The notes under the pieces: model-generated | Told to the model about the DNA's origin: nothing | The model's database searches: none | What the model saw: the letters and a program-made list of their open reading frames with translations, nothing else | Translations under genes and position numbers: made by a program | Assembly (NCBI GenBank): GCA_048976805.1 | Contig: JBHGUR010000082.1 | Coordinates: forward strand, 1 to 64,000 | DNA length: 64,000 nucleotides | Reading direction: 5' to 3' | DNA from: Ectobacillus sp048976805 | Lineage (GTDB): Bacteria > Bacillota > Bacilli > Bacillales > Bacillaceae_G | In this document: in pieces, positions 24,337 to 33,676 of the stretch | Layout: each line of letters begins with the position of its first letter | How positions within the stretch are numbered: the first letter of the stretch is position 1

Positions 24337-25080
24337 ATGCAACGTTATTTTATAGACGCTATAAACGGCGAAGAAGTAATTATTACAGGCGATGATGCGC
24401 ATCACATTGCGCGGGTTATGCGCATGGAGCGAGGGGACCAAATATATTGCTGTGCCGAAGGAAAAACAGTACTTTGCGCAATTGCTGAAATTACCAATAC
24501 ATTTGTAAAAGCAACTGTTGTACAATGGGTAGAGGAATCTAACGAACTTCCTGTTTCGATTACGATTGCAAGCGGACTGCCAAAGGGCGATAAGCTTGAG
24601 CTCATTTTACAAAAAGGAACTGAGCTCGGGGCAGACGCTTTTTTGCCGTTTCAAGCAGCGCGTTCCATTGTAAAGTGGGACGCGAAAAAAGCAGATAAAA
24701 AAGTGGAACGCTGGATGAAAATCGCAAAAGAAGCAGCGGAACAATCGCATCGCAGTGCCGTTCCAGCTGTGCAAGCCCCTGTCTCTTTTAAGGAGCTTTT
24801 ACAGATAAGCGCTGGATATGATGCTTGTATTGTGGCTTATGAAGAAGAGGCTAAGCAGGGAGAAAAAGCGAATTTTGCAAAAACGCTAGGGAAGCTCCAA
24901 CCAGGTGAAAGATTGCTGATTGTGTTTGGTCCCGAGGGCGGTTTAACAGAAGAAGAAGTCCAGTTGTTGCGTGAACATAATTTTATAACGTGCAGTTTAG
25001 GTCCAAGAATACTGCGGACGGAAACAGCGCCGCTTTATGCATTGGCAGCTGTTTCCTATTATTTTGAATTAATGAGGTGA
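24337..25080 (+). CDS. rsmE: 16S rRNA m3U1498 methyltransferase RsmE
   Basis: 247 residues with the SPOUT fold. N-terminal PUA-like part (DDAHHIARVMRM), then FGPEGGLTEEE and LGPRILRTETAP, which form the SAM-binding trefoil knot. It methylates U1498 of 16S rRNA. ATG 24337 follows AAGGTGAT; the longer frame runs back through a hairpin. It ends 4 bp before mtaB. Confidence 0.95.
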   Translation: MQRYFIDAINGEEVIITGDDAHHIARVMRMERGDQIYCCAEGKTVLCAIAEITNTFVKATVVQWVEESNELPVSITIASGLPKGDKLELILQKGTELGADAFLPFQAARSIVKWDAKKADKKVERWMKIAKEAAEQSHRSAVPAVQAPVSFKELLQISAGYDACIVAYEEEAKQGEKANFAKTLGKLQPGERLLIVFGPEGGLTEEEVQLLREHNFITCSLGPRILRTETAPLYALAAVSYYFELMR

Positions 25081-25084
25081 TTAT

Positions 25085-26428
25085 ATGGCAACAGTTGCGT
25101 TTCATACATTAGGCTGTAAAGTGAACCATTATGAAACAGAAGCAATTTGGCAGTTGTTTAAAGAAGCCGGCTATGAGCGTACGGAATTTGAACGGACAGC
25201 CGACGTGTATGTCATTAATACGTGTACGGTTACAAATACAGGCGATAAGAAGAGCCGGCAAATTATCCGCCGCGCGGTCCGCCAAAATCCGAATGCGGTA
25301 ATTTGTGTAACAGGATGCTACGCACAAACGTCTCCTGCTGAAATTATGGCGATCCCGGGTGTGGATATTGTTATCGGTACACAAGATAGAGGTAAGTTGC
25401 TCGGCTATATTGAACAATATCAAAACGAACGCCAGCCGATTAATGCGGTGCGGAATATTATGAAAACCCGTGTGTATGAGGAACTGGATGTTCCTTATTT
25501 TACAGACCGCACACGCGCGTCGTTGAAAATTCAGGAAGGCTGCAATAATTTCTGTACGTTTTGTATTATTCCATGGGCGCGCGGCTTAATGCGTTCCCGC
25601 GATCCACAAGAAGTAATTCGCCAAGCGCAGCAGCTCGTAGATGCCGGATACAAGGAAATTGTATTAACCGGTATTCATACAGGCGGGTATGGCGAAGACA
25701 TGAAGGACTATAACCTTGCTATGCTTCTTCGCGATATGGAAGCGCAAGTAAAAGGATTGAAGCGCCTGCGCATTTCTTCCATCGAAGCGAGCCAAATTAC
25801 AGACGATGTGATTGAGGTGCTTCGCAATTCTAAAGTTGTTGTGCGCCATTTGCACATTCCGTTGCAGTCTGGTTCCAATACTGTGTTAAAACGCATGCGC
25901 CGCAAATATACGATGGAGTTTTTCAAAGAACGTCTAGACCGTTTGAAAGAGGCGCTTCCTGGCCTTGCGATTACGTCTGATGTTATTGTCGGATTCCCAG
26001 GAGAGACAGAAGAAGAGTTTATGGAAACCTTCAACTTTATTAAAGAAAACCGTTTCTCCGAGCTGCATGTTTTCCCGTACTCTAAACGTACGGGTACGCC
26101 GGCGGCACGCATGGAGGGGCAAGTTGCAGAAGAAGTAAAAAATGAGCGTGTGCATCGTTTAATTGCACTATCTGATCAGCTTGCGAAGGAATATGCTTCT
26201 GTTTTTGAAGGGGAAGTATTGGAGATTATTCCAGAAGAAATGAATGAAGATGGTCTTCTTGTCGGCTACACAGACAACTACTTAAAGGTTGTAATGGAAG
26301 GAACAGAAGACTTGATTGGCCAGCTTGTAAAAGTAAAAATCGCAAAAGCGGGTTATCCGTATAATGAAGGCCAATTTGTGCGCGTTTTAGATGACGTGTT
26401 ATCGGAGACGGAATCGGCGAGCGCGTAA
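25085..26428 (+). CDS. mtaB: tRNA t6A37 methylthiotransferase MtaB
   Basis: 447 residues. The N-terminal MTTase domain has Cys in LGCKVN, NTCTVT and TGCYAQ (second Fe-S cluster). The radical-SAM cluster is CNNFCTFC (about residues 153-160), and a TRAM domain ends the protein. It converts t6A37 to ms2t6A in tRNA. Last gene of the heat-shock operon; a terminator follows. Confidence 0.96.
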   Translation: MATVAFHTLGCKVNHYETEAIWQLFKEAGYERTEFERTADVYVINTCTVTNTGDKKSRQIIRRAVRQNPNAVICVTGCYAQTSPAEIMAIPGVDIVIGTQDRGKLLGYIEQYQNERQPINAVRNIMKTRVYEELDVPYFTDRTRASLKIQEGCNNFCTFCIIPWARGLMRSRDPQEVIRQAQQLVDAGYKEIVLTGIHTGGYGEDMKDYNLAMLLRDMEAQVKGLKRLRISSIEASQITDDVIEVLRNSKVVVRHLHIPLQSGSNTVLKRMRRKYTMEFFKERLDRLKEALPGLAITSDVIVGFPGETEEEFMETFNFIKENRFSELHVFPYSKRTGTPAARMEGQVAEEVKNERVHRLIALSDQLAKEYASVFEGEVLEIIPEEMNEDGLLVGYTDNYLKVVMEGTEDLIGQLVKVKIAKAGYPYNEGQFVRVLDDVLSETESASA

Positions 26429-26451
26429 CGAGGGGATATAGAATGCTTAAA

Positions 26452-26484
26452 AAAGCGTGCAACTGCATCGGTTGCACGTTTTTT
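26452..26484. terminator. terminator after mtaB
   Basis: CGTGCAAC and GGTTGCACG pair, flanked by AAAAAA and TTTTTT. Confidence 0.85.
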
Positions 26485-26619
26485 CTTTGTGCATGAACGA
26501 TAGGAAAAATGGAGAAATTAAGATATGAAATATAATTGTTTTATGTTATAATCCTAGCGAGTAAGGTTGTCAGACAACTAATGAGTGAATACATAGTGAA
26601 TGAGAAAGGGGTTTAGCAA

Positions 26620-27285
26620 ATGGATTATGCAAAGCTAATTGACCATACGTTATTAAAAGCGGATACAAAAAAAGATGCGATTGTAACATTATGTGAAGAA
26701 GCAAAGCAGCATCATTTTGCTTCTGTATGTGTAAATCCGACTTGGGTTGAAACAGCAGCACAATTATTGCGCGGCACAGATGTAAAGGTATGCACTGTTA
26801 TCGGTTTCCCTCTTGGGGCGAACACGCCGGAAACAAAAGCGTTTGAGACAAAGGATGCAATTGAAAAAGGTGCAACGGAAATTGATATGGTGATTAACAT
26901 CGGCGCGTTAAAAGATAAAAACGATGAGCTTGTTGAACGCGATATTCGTGCAGTGGTAGAAGCGGCAAAAGGAAAGGCGTTAGTGAAAGTTATTATTGAA
27001 ACATGCCTTTTAACAGAAGAAGAAAAGGTTCGCGCTTGCGAATTGTCTGTAAAAGCAGGAGCAGATTTCGTAAAAACGTCAACAGGATTTTCTACGGGCG
27101 GCGCGACACTTGAGGATGTGGCGCTTATGAGAAAAACAGTGGGACCGGATATCGGTGTAAAGGCTTCCGGTGGCGTGCGCGATTTCGCGGGCATGGAAGC
27201 GATGGTTAAAGCGGGGGCGACACGCATTGGCACAAGTTCTGGCGTTGCTCTTGTAAGCGGAAAGTCTTCTACAACGGACTATTAA
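26620..27285 (+). CDS. deoC: deoxyribose-phosphate aldolase
   Basis: 221 residues, a class I aldolase TIM barrel. The Schiff-base Lys lies in VKTSTGF (about 150-156) with the second Lys in VKASGGV. It splits 2-deoxyribose 5-phosphate to acetaldehyde and glyceraldehyde 3-phosphate. It stands alone between mtaB and rpsU, without other deo genes. GAGAAAGGGG precedes the ATG, and a perfect palindrome terminator follows. Confidence 0.96.
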   Translation: MDYAKLIDHTLLKADTKKDAIVTLCEEAKQHHFASVCVNPTWVETAAQLLRGTDVKVCTVIGFPLGANTPETKAFETKDAIEKGATEIDMVINIGALKDKNDELVERDIRAVVEAAKGKALVKVIIETCLLTEEEKVRACELSVKAGADFVKTSTGFSTGGATLEDVALMRKTVGPDIGVKASGGVRDFAGMEAMVKAGATRIGTSSGVALVSGKSSTTDY

Positions 27286-27316
27286 AACAGGAAGGCAGCT
27301 GCCTTCCTGTTTTAAT
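27282..27316. terminator. terminator after deoC
   Basis: Perfect palindrome AAAACAGGAAGGC-AGCTGCCTTCCTGTTTT centred near 27299. Confidence 0.85.
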
Positions 27317-27343
27317 GTGTATAAAATTTTGTTTTTACTGTTA

Positions 27344-27372
27344 GGCTCTGTTAAAGCCGGATGCTGTCAACT
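27344..27372 (+). repeat. solo left end of a type A element
   Basis: GGCTCTGTTAAAG followed by ATGCTGTCAAC; no matching right end or duplication nearby. A decayed copy just upstream of the rpsU promoter. Confidence 0.5.
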
Positions 27373-27392
27373 AAGTTTTCTTTACGATATAG

Positions 27393-27422
27393 TTGACCAA
27401 TTACAAATAAATATATTATAAT
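27393..27422 (+). promoter_or_regulatory. SigA promoter of rpsU-yqeY
   Basis: TTGACC, 18-base spacer, TATAAT, leaving a leader of about 80 bases before rpsU. Confidence 0.75.
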
Positions 27423-27508
27423 CTTAAAAGACATGCTGAAGAAGTGTTTCTTTTTGCATGCCCTAGATCTATGATGTAAGCGGATGTTTCGGAGGGAGGG
27501 AAAGAATA

Positions 27509-27682
27509 ATGTCTAAAACAATCGTTCGTAAAAACGAGTCTTTAGAGGATGCACTTCGCCGTTTTAAGAGATCAGTTTCTAAAACTGGTACGCTTGCGGA
27601 AGCAAGAAAACGCGAATTTTACGAAAAGCCAAGCGTAAAACGTAAGAAGAAATCCGAAGCAGCTAGAAAGCGTAAATACTAA
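27509..27682 (+). CDS. rpsU: 30S ribosomal protein S21
   Basis: 57 residues, highly basic (SKTIVRKNESLEDALRRFKR..., ending KKKSEAARKRKY). Matches bS21 in full length. GGAGGGAGGG lies upstream of the ATG. It is followed 14 bp later by yqeY, the usual Bacillus pair. Confidence 0.97.
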   Translation: MSKTIVRKNESLEDALRRFKRSVSKTGTLAEARKREFYEKPSVKRKKKSEAARKRKY

Positions 27683-27696
27683 GAGAGGGTGTATTT

Positions 27697-28140
27697 ATGA
27701 GTCTTCTCGATCGTTTAAACGATGATATGAAACAAGCGATGAAGAGCAAGGAAAAAGAAAGACTAGCCGTAATTCGTATGGTAAAAGCTGCTTTAAAAAA
27801 TGAAGAGATTAAGCTGCAGCGGGCTCTAACTGAAGAAGAGGAGCTCACAGTGTTAACTCGCGAAGTAAAGCAGCGTAAAGACTCCCTCCTCGAATTTGAA
27901 AAAGCGGGTCGCACAGACCTTGTGGATAAAATTAAAGGTGAACTTGCCGTTTTAGAAGTATACCTGCCAAAGCAGCTGAGCGAGGAAGAACTCACTGCGT
28001 TAATTCAGCAAGCGATTGCTGATACAGGAGCAGCTTCTAAAGCTGATATGGGTAAAGTAATGGGTGCTATCATGCCGAAGGTAAAAGGAAAGGCAGATGG
28101 CTCATTAGTAAATAAGCTTGTTTCACAATTGCTAGCATAA
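27697..28140 (+). CDS. yqeY: GatB/YqeY domain protein
   Basis: 147 residues, entirely the helical GatB/YqeY tail domain found also at the C-terminus of the tRNA amidotransferase subunit GatB. Probably binds tRNA; its free role is unclear. GAGAGGGTG precedes the ATG. Terminator downstream. Confidence 0.95.
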   Translation: MSLLDRLNDDMKQAMKSKEKERLAVIRMVKAALKNEEIKLQRALTEEEELTVLTREVKQRKDSLLEFEKAGRTDLVDKIKGELAVLEVYLPKQLSEEELTALIQQAIADTGAASKADMGKVMGAIMPKVKGKADGSLVNKLVSQLLA

Positions 28141-28169
28141 AAAAGCGTCTCGTCATGAGACGTTTTTTT
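28141..28169 (+). terminator. terminator after yqeY
   Basis: CGTCTC-GTCAT-GAGACG stem followed by seven T. Confidence 0.85.
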
Positions 28170-28239
28170 ATGCTTTTTTCTTTTTCTGTGCTAGTGAGGG
28201 CTCTTCATTCATAAATATGAGATGAGAGGGGGGTCTTCC

Positions 28240-28521
28240 GTGAGAAAACTGCAACAACAAGTAAAAAACTGGGTTACAAAGCAGATGGACCTGCCTGCAG
28301 ATATTTTGATGGATCTTCCAAGAATTACCCTTATTGGACAAATTCATATTTATATAGAGAACCATCGCGGTTTGCTTGTTTTTTCCGATAAAGAGGTGCG
28401 TTTACTTTTAAAGCAGGGACAGCTTTTAATAAAAGGCAGCTCCTTTGTCATCAAGACAATACTTCCAGAAGAGATTTTACTTGAAGGGACGATTGAACAA
28501 GTCTTATTTCTAGATGGATAA
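28240..28521 (+). CDS. yqfC: sporulation protein YqfC
   Basis: 93 residues of the YabP/YqfC family, with LPRITLIGQIHIYIENHRG at the core. Members are made in the mother cell or prespore, and YqfC is expressed under sporulation sigma factors in B. subtilis. GTG 28240 is chosen since GAGGGGGG lies 7 bases upstream and the family starts here; ATG 28222 would include the ribosome site. Operon with yqfD and phoH. Confidence 0.9.
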   Translation: MRKLQQQVKNWVTKQMDLPADILMDLPRITLIGQIHIYIENHRGLLVFSDKEVRLLLKQGQLLIKGSSFVIKTILPEEILLEGTIEQVLFLDG

Positions 28522-28533
28522 TGGGGGAGAGGC

Positions 28534-29733
28534 ATGAAAAATCAATGGTTAATCAAGTATCTCGGGCATGTAAAAGTGAAATTAAGCGGCCGGGGGACGG
28601 AGCGGTTTTTAAATGAATGTGTCCGTAAGGGAATTGAGATTTGGAATGTGAAAAAGGTTGGCGCTGATACTCTTCTCTTTCATCTGCGTTTAAAAGACGT
28701 ATATAAGCTGCGCCCGATTTACCGAAAGAACGAGTGTGACCTTACCTTTATCGGGCGTTACGGCTTTCCGTTTTGGCAAAAACGCTTAGTTAAAAACAGC
28801 GGCTTTTTAATAGGTTTTATTGCATTTCTTTGTCTGCTTATCGTGTTATCTAATATGGTGTGGAATGTTGAAGTTAAAGGGGCCAAGCCTGAGACAGAAT
28901 ATTTAATCATAAAAGAATTGGAGCGCATGGGGGTAAAACGCGGGAAGTTGCAGTTTCAAGTGCCTGATGTGGAAACTATTCAGCGGTCTTTAACAAATAA
29001 TGTAGCTTCCATTACATGGGTAGGTGTGGAGTTGCAAGGAACAACATACCATTTCCGGGTTGTGGAAAAAAATGAGCCAAAAACGGAAGAACGTCCTGCA
29101 CCCCAAAATCTAGTTGCCAAAAAAGAAGCGGTCATTACGAAAATCTTTGTGGAGAAGGGGAAGAAGCTTGTTGAAGTAAATGATCATGTGGAAAAGGGGC
29201 AGCTTCTTGTATCCGGAATGTATGGAAAAGAGGATAGCCCGGTCGTTGTGCCGGCCAAAGGAGTCATTTTCGGAGAAACATGGTATCATTCGCAAGTGGA
29301 AGTGCCGTTACAAACGCTATTTCAAGTTTATACAGGGGAATTTTTTAAAAAGTATTACATAAAGTTCGGAGATTTTAAGATAAAAATATGGGGATTTGAA
29401 AAAAATAAGTACAAGCGCTATAAAGAAGAAACGATGACCTACGATATTCATTTCTTGCACTGGAAGCTTCCTGTCGCTTACGAGAAAGCGATTGTGCGTG
29501 AAGAAGAGGAAGCGGCGCGGGAGTATACAGAAAAGCAGGCGCTTGCCGCTGGAATTAACATGGCGCGTGCGGAACTGAAGAAAAAATTGGAAGATGATGC
29601 GGTAATTGCAGGAGAAAAAGTTTTGCACAAGCAGGTTGAAAATGGTAAATTAAAATTATCCTTACATTTTAAAGTTATTGAGAATATAGTTGCAACCCAA
29701 CCGATTTCACAATCCGATATTCAAGGAGATTGA
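28534..29733 (+). CDS. yqfD: sporulation protein YqfD
   Basis: 399 residues. One membrane helix near residues 87-107 (GFLIGFIAFLCLLIVLSNMVW) follows a cytoplasmic N-terminus. The rest resembles the SpoIV/YqfD family with a FtsQ-like POTRA region. Needed for sporulation in relatives. The GGGGGAG site precedes the ATG; it ends 3 bp before phoH. Confidence 0.93.
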   Translation: MKNQWLIKYLGHVKVKLSGRGTERFLNECVRKGIEIWNVKKVGADTLLFHLRLKDVYKLRPIYRKNECDLTFIGRYGFPFWQKRLVKNSGFLIGFIAFLCLLIVLSNMVWNVEVKGAKPETEYLIIKELERMGVKRGKLQFQVPDVETIQRSLTNNVASITWVGVELQGTTYHFRVVEKNEPKTEERPAPQNLVAKKEAVITKIFVEKGKKLVEVNDHVEKGQLLVSGMYGKEDSPVVVPAKGVIFGETWYHSQVEVPLQTLFQVYTGEFFKKYYIKFGDFKIKIWGFEKNKYKRYKEETMTYDIHFLHWKLPVAYEKAIVREEEEAAREYTEKQALAAGINMARAELKKKLEDDAVIAGEKVLHKQVENGKLKLSLHFKVIENIVATQPISQSDIQGD

Positions 29734-29736
29734 GTA

Positions 29737-30696
29737 ATGGCCGAGCAGTTAGTAGAGATTAACCAACAGTTAGAAAACCTTAATGAAGCGGTGGCGCTTT
29801 TTGGTATCCATGATGCGAACTTAAAGCTGATTGAGCATGAGCTGGATGTGTCTATTGTGACAAGGGGCCAATCTGTACAAGTATCGGGATCTGATGAGAA
29901 GGCTGCGCTTGTAGAAAGGATTTTACAAAGCTTATTGCATGTAATCCGCAAGGGCATATCTATTTCGGAACGCGATGTAAGCTATGCGATTCAATTGGCA
30001 CAAGCTAATAAGCTGCAATATTTTGAAGAGCTATATGAAGAAGAAATATTAAAAAACGCCAAGGGCAAGCCTATCCATGTTAAAACGATGGGACAGCGCC
30101 AATATATTCATGCGATGAAGAAAAATGACCTTGTCTTTGGAATTGGCCCTGCCGGAACCGGAAAAACGTACTTGGCGGTTGTAATGGCAGTCCGTGCTTT
30201 AAAGAATGGCCTTGTAAAGAGAATCATTTTGACGCGTCCTGCGGTCGAAGCGGGAGAAAGCCTTGGCTTTTTGCCGGGCGATTTAAAAGAAAAGGTTGAT
30301 CCGTATTTGCGTCCGTTGTATGACGCGTTGCATGATGTATTAGGGCAAGAGCATACGCAGCGAATGATTGAGCGCGGCACGATTGAAATCGCCCCTCTTG
30401 CGTATATGCGCGGCAGAACGCTGGATGATTCCTTCGTAATTTTGGACGAAGCGCAAAATACGACGAGCGCGCAAATGAAAATGTTTTTAACGCGCCTTGG
30501 TTTCGGATCAAAAATGGTAATTACAGGAGATCCGTCTCAAGTTGACCTTCCCAAAGGGGTGAAATCCGGGCTTTCTATTGCGACTTCCATTTTAAAAGAG
30601 GTTCCCGGTATTTCTTTTATTATGCTTGAGCAATCTGACGTTGTGCGCCATCCGCTTGTTCAGCGGATTATTGAAGCTTACGAGCATGGAGAATGA
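29737..30696 (+). CDS. phoH: PhoH-like ATPase
   Basis: 319 residues. N-terminal KH-like segment (about 20-80), then the ATPase with Walker A GPAGTGKT and Walker B FVILDEAQNT. PhoH family members are cytoplasmic and associated with RNA handling; the co-location with ybeY and era supports a role around ribosome or RNA maturation. Two hairpins follow, the first a strong terminator. Confidence 0.95.
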   Translation: MAEQLVEINQQLENLNEAVALFGIHDANLKLIEHELDVSIVTRGQSVQVSGSDEKAALVERILQSLLHVIRKGISISERDVSYAIQLAQANKLQYFEELYEEEILKNAKGKPIHVKTMGQRQYIHAMKKNDLVFGIGPAGTGKTYLAVVMAVRALKNGLVKRIILTRPAVEAGESLGFLPGDLKEKVDPYLRPLYDALHDVLGQEHTQRMIERGTIEIAPLAYMRGRTLDDSFVILDEAQNTTSAQMKMFLTRLGFGSKMVITGDPSQVDLPKGVKSGLSIATSILKEVPGISFIMLEQSDVVRHPLVQRIIEAYEHGE

Positions 30697-30722
30697 CCCT
30701 TTGTTTTTAGGGTCATTTTTTC
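30692..30722 (+). terminator. terminator after phoH
   Basis: AATGACCCT and AGGGTCATT pair; six T follow. Confidence 0.85.
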
Positions 30723-30795
30723 ATACGTAAAATCCCCAAATCGGCAGTGAATATAGTGAGCCAATATAGCTGCGCCTTTGTCTTGGCCTTTACAA

Positions 30796-30820
30796 ACTCG
30801 CCAGTTGGCGGGTTTTCTTT
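30796..30820 (+). terminator. second hairpin with T tract
   Basis: CTCGCCAGTTGGCGGG then TTTTCTTT. The same design and nearly the same sequence occurs after cshB (48829), so it may be a repeat in its own right. A composite mobile element starts 9 bp on. Confidence 0.6.
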
Positions 30821-30828
30821 AATAGATA

Positions 30829-31244
30829 GGCTACCCTAAAAAATAATCTGTGTTAAACGTTAGTGTTGATGTAACCCCTTCTTTTTAGAGGAGGAGAGTG
30901 CTCCTGGCCGTATATCGTAACGGCCAGGGCCTAGTTCTGCCTCGTCCAAAGGAAAACCAGAGGGAGAAGATAAGTGCGGGTTGCAATGTCTGCATAGCCG
31001 TGATGTACAGACGTACGTGATATAAAAATCAACATCGGCCTACCCTAAAAAATAAAAATTTTTTATCTATCGTGGTACGAGTTAGATTCTTGCATGGATG
31101 TCTCTGTTAAAGGCTCATATTGATTTGGATTCATTTGTTGATTGGGAACGAAAGGCGGCGGCTCCAGAGGGAAAAGCGGCTCGGCCCCGCCTGCGGAAAG
31201 CGTCCGCCTGTAGTGGAACATCAACAATCAAGTTTAACAGAGCC
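30829..31244 (+). mobile_element. composite B-C-A element, copy 2 (416 bp)
   Basis: Left end GGCTACCCTAAA, right end TTTAACAGAGCC, flanked by perfect 8-bp duplications AATAGATA (30821-30828 and 31245-31252). Same order of B, C and A modules as at 15987, though here the A unit is in the opposite internal orientation (ATTGGGAACGAAAGGCGGCGG first). The B module holds a perfect 9-bp stem CCTGGCCGT/ACGGCCAGG (30903-30911/30920-30928). It sits left of a D repeat. Confidence 0.85.
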
Positions 31245-31248
31245 AATA

Positions 31249-31346
31249 GATAAGAAATTATAAGGTTTTGGGGGTATGCCTAGCTCCCGAAGCCCAAAGC
31301 AGCAGACTCCGGGCTGCAAAAGGTGGGCTTTGTCCGCTTTTCTTAT
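31249..31346 (+). repeat. D-type intergenic repeat, copy 2
   Basis: GATAAGAAATTATAAGG to CGCTTTTCTTAT with the inner GCCTAGCTCCC and TGTCCGC, closely matching the copy at 15887. Its left edge overlaps the target duplication of the composite element. Confidence 0.6.
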
Positions 31347-31351
31347 GTCTT

Positions 31352-31425
31352 GGCTATGTAAAGTACAATGCTGATTTGGTTCATTTCCTGCGAATGAACT
31401 AAATTGTACTATATCAATAAACCTA
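31352..31425. repeat. palindromic repeat related to type F
   Basis: GGCTATGTAAAGTACAAT at the left; GTACAAT (31363-31369) pairs with ATTGTAC (31403-31409), and GGTTCATT with AATGAACT. It ends in CTATATCAATAA, the motif shared with the remnants at 15448 and 38651. About 100 bp ahead of pgpH. Confidence 0.5.
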
Positions 31426-31528
31426 TATTTTAGAAAGGGTTGGCGTTTGAACATTTTTTTACTATCATAAAGTTATGCGCAAAGGGTGAAGCAGAGATTA
31501 TTATTGGAGAGGAGAATGTGCAGTCGCT

Positions 31529-33667
31529 ATGTCCAGATCGCAAAAAATTTCGCAATGGGCAAGACAACTTTCGTATTCTAACGTATTTACCAAGATTTTG
31601 TATATCTTGTTAGGCATCGTCTTATTTTTTGCGCTTCTGAGCAATATAAAGCCCGACGAACTTGATATTAAGTTGTTTTCTATTGCAAAAAAGACAATTC
31701 ACTCCCCGATTACGATTGAGGATAAAGTAACGACAGAAAAAAAGAAACGTGAGGCCGCGCAAAAGGTAGAAGATCAATATACGTATCGAAGTGAATATAC
31801 GCAAAACCGAATTGATATTATTAAGTCTGTATTTGAGTCTGTTAGAGAAGTAAAAGAAGAAGCGAGGGCAATGCCGTCTAATGAACTGCTTCCGGCTCCT
31901 TTGTCCCCGCAGGAGCAGTTGGACAAGCTGAAAAAGAAATTGCCTAAAGACTTGATAAAAAGCTTATCTGATCAAGGATTGCTTCAATTATTGAACGCGC
32001 CTTTGGAACAGCTCATAATCGCAGAAGAATCTACTGTGACGGCCGTTAATAACCTTATGGGCGGCTATATTAAAATTGATGAGGCAGATGAGGCGAAAAA
32101 GAATATTGCCAACGAGCTCCGCTACGCCAATGTCGAGGACGGCTTGAAAGAAGTAATTATTGCGCTTGGGCAATATGCAGTTGTTCCGAATTACTTTTAT
32201 GACCCTGTCGAGACGAGAGAGCGAAAGCAAATGGAAATGGACGCGGTTGATCCGGTTTATATTTTGCATGGCCAAGTACTCGTCAAAGAAGGAGACACGA
32301 TTACGCGTGATGTGTATGACCAATTAAAGCTTGTCGGCATTATAGACAATCAAAATTCATTGCAGCCATTTATCGGATTGGCAATACTGATTGGGATTTT
32401 GCTTTACTTTATTCATCAGCAATTTAAAGTATTTCTAAAACAAAAGCAGGATGAACGGTCGTATGTGCTCGCCTATGTTATTATTGTTACGATTACCGTG
32501 TTAATCATGAAAACTATTAGTATATTCCAAAAGGTAGAATACCCAGGGGTTGCTTATATTGTGCCGGTAGCGATGGGAACGATGCTTGTAAAGCTTATGA
32601 TTGGCGATCGTTTTGTATTTTTGACGAGTATGATTTTTTCTGTTTGTGGAAGCATTATGCTTAATGAGGGGATTACAAGCGCATTCAACTATTCCATTGG
32701 CGTATACATATTGTTGAGCGCTCTTTCTGTCAGTGTCTTTTTGCGGGAGAAGAACCGGCGGAGCATGATTTTGCAGGCGGGAATATTTGTTTCTGTGCTG
32801 AATGTTCTGTTTTTATCCGCGTTGCTGTTGTTGAAAAACGGCAACTACTCCTCCTTGGAAATCGGCTTTCACTTATTGATGGCTGCAGCTTCTGGCGTTA
32901 TTTCTTCCGTTTTGGCAATGGGGATTTTGCCCTATTTAGAAAGCGGTTTAGGAATTGCTTCTACGATGAAGCTAATGGATTTAGCGAGCCCGAATCATCC
33001 GCTGCTGCGAAAAATTTTGTTGCAGGCGCCGGGAACATACCACCATAGCATTATGGTCGCCAATTTATCTGAAGCTGCGAGTGAGGCTGTTGGCGCCAAT
33101 GGGCTGCTTGCCCGTGTGGGAGCGTATTATCATGATATTGGCAAAACGGTTCGCCCCCACTTCTTTATTGAAAATCAGATGGGAATTGATAATCCTCATG
33201 AAGGCTTAAAGCCGGAGCTGAGCCGGGATATTATTATTTCCCATGTGAAGGACGGAGTAAAAATGTTAGAAGCTCACAAAATCCCAAGGGAAATTGTAGA
33301 TATCGCAGCGCAGCATCACGGTACAACATTGCTAAAATATTTTTATCACAAGGCAGTTCAATTAGATAAGGAAAAGTATACAGAAGAAATGTTTCGTTAT
33401 CCCGGGCCGAAAGCAGCTTCAAAGGAAGCGGCTATTGTAGGGATAGCAGATAGCGTAGAGGCGGCTGTTCGTTCTCTAAATGCTCCGACACCGGAGAAAA
33501 TTGAGCAGCTTGTAGAAGGGATTATTGCTGACCGTTTGCAAGACGGGCAGTTTAGCGAATGCGCGCTGACGTTTCGCGAACTGCAAGTTGTCAGCAAAAC
33601 GTTATGCGAAACGTTAAACGGCATTTTTCACTCCCGCATTCAATATCCGAACTTAGAAAAGAAGTAG
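31529..33667 (+). CDS. pgpH: c-di-AMP phosphodiesterase PgpH (7TM-HD)
   Basis: 712 residues. One N-terminal helix (about 25-44), an extracellular 7TMR-HDED domain (about 50-280), seven membrane helices (about 285-470) and a cytoplasmic HD domain with H-H-S-I and YYHDIGK. HD proteins of this architecture hydrolyse c-di-AMP to pApA. ATG 31529 lies 14 bases after GGAGAGGAG, a long gap, but no closer in-frame start exists. First gene of a block through era. Confidence 0.95.
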   Translation: MSRSQKISQWARQLSYSNVFTKILYILLGIVLFFALLSNIKPDELDIKLFSIAKKTIHSPITIEDKVTTEKKKREAAQKVEDQYTYRSEYTQNRIDIIKSVFESVREVKEEARAMPSNELLPAPLSPQEQLDKLKKKLPKDLIKSLSDQGLLQLLNAPLEQLIIAEESTVTAVNNLMGGYIKIDEADEAKKNIANELRYANVEDGLKEVIIALGQYAVVPNYFYDPVETRERKQMEMDAVDPVYILHGQVLVKEGDTITRDVYDQLKLVGIIDNQNSLQPFIGLAILIGILLYFIHQQFKVFLKQKQDERSYVLAYVIIVTITVLIMKTISIFQKVEYPGVAYIVPVAMGTMLVKLMIGDRFVFLTSMIFSVCGSIMLNEGITSAFNYSIGVYILLSALSVSVFLREKNRRSMILQAGIFVSVLNVLFLSALLLLKNGNYSSLEIGFHLLMAAASGVISSVLAMGILPYLESGLGIASTMKLMDLASPNHPLLRKILLQAPGTYHHSIMVANLSEAASEAVGANGLLARVGAYYHDIGKTVRPHFFIENQMGIDNPHEGLKPELSRDIIISHVKDGVKMLEAHKIPREIVDIAAQHHGTTLLKYFYHKAVQLDKEKYTEEMFRYPGPKAASKEAAIVGIADSVEAAVRSLNAPTPEKIEQLVEGIIADRLQDGQFSECALTFRELQVVSKTLCETLNGIFHSRIQYPNLEKK

Positions 33668-33676
33668 GTGCATATA

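Noticed and set aside
26712..27233. 173-codon open frame opposite deoC
   Set aside because: Shadow of deoC; Ser/Thr/Ala-rich peptide typical of antisense frames.
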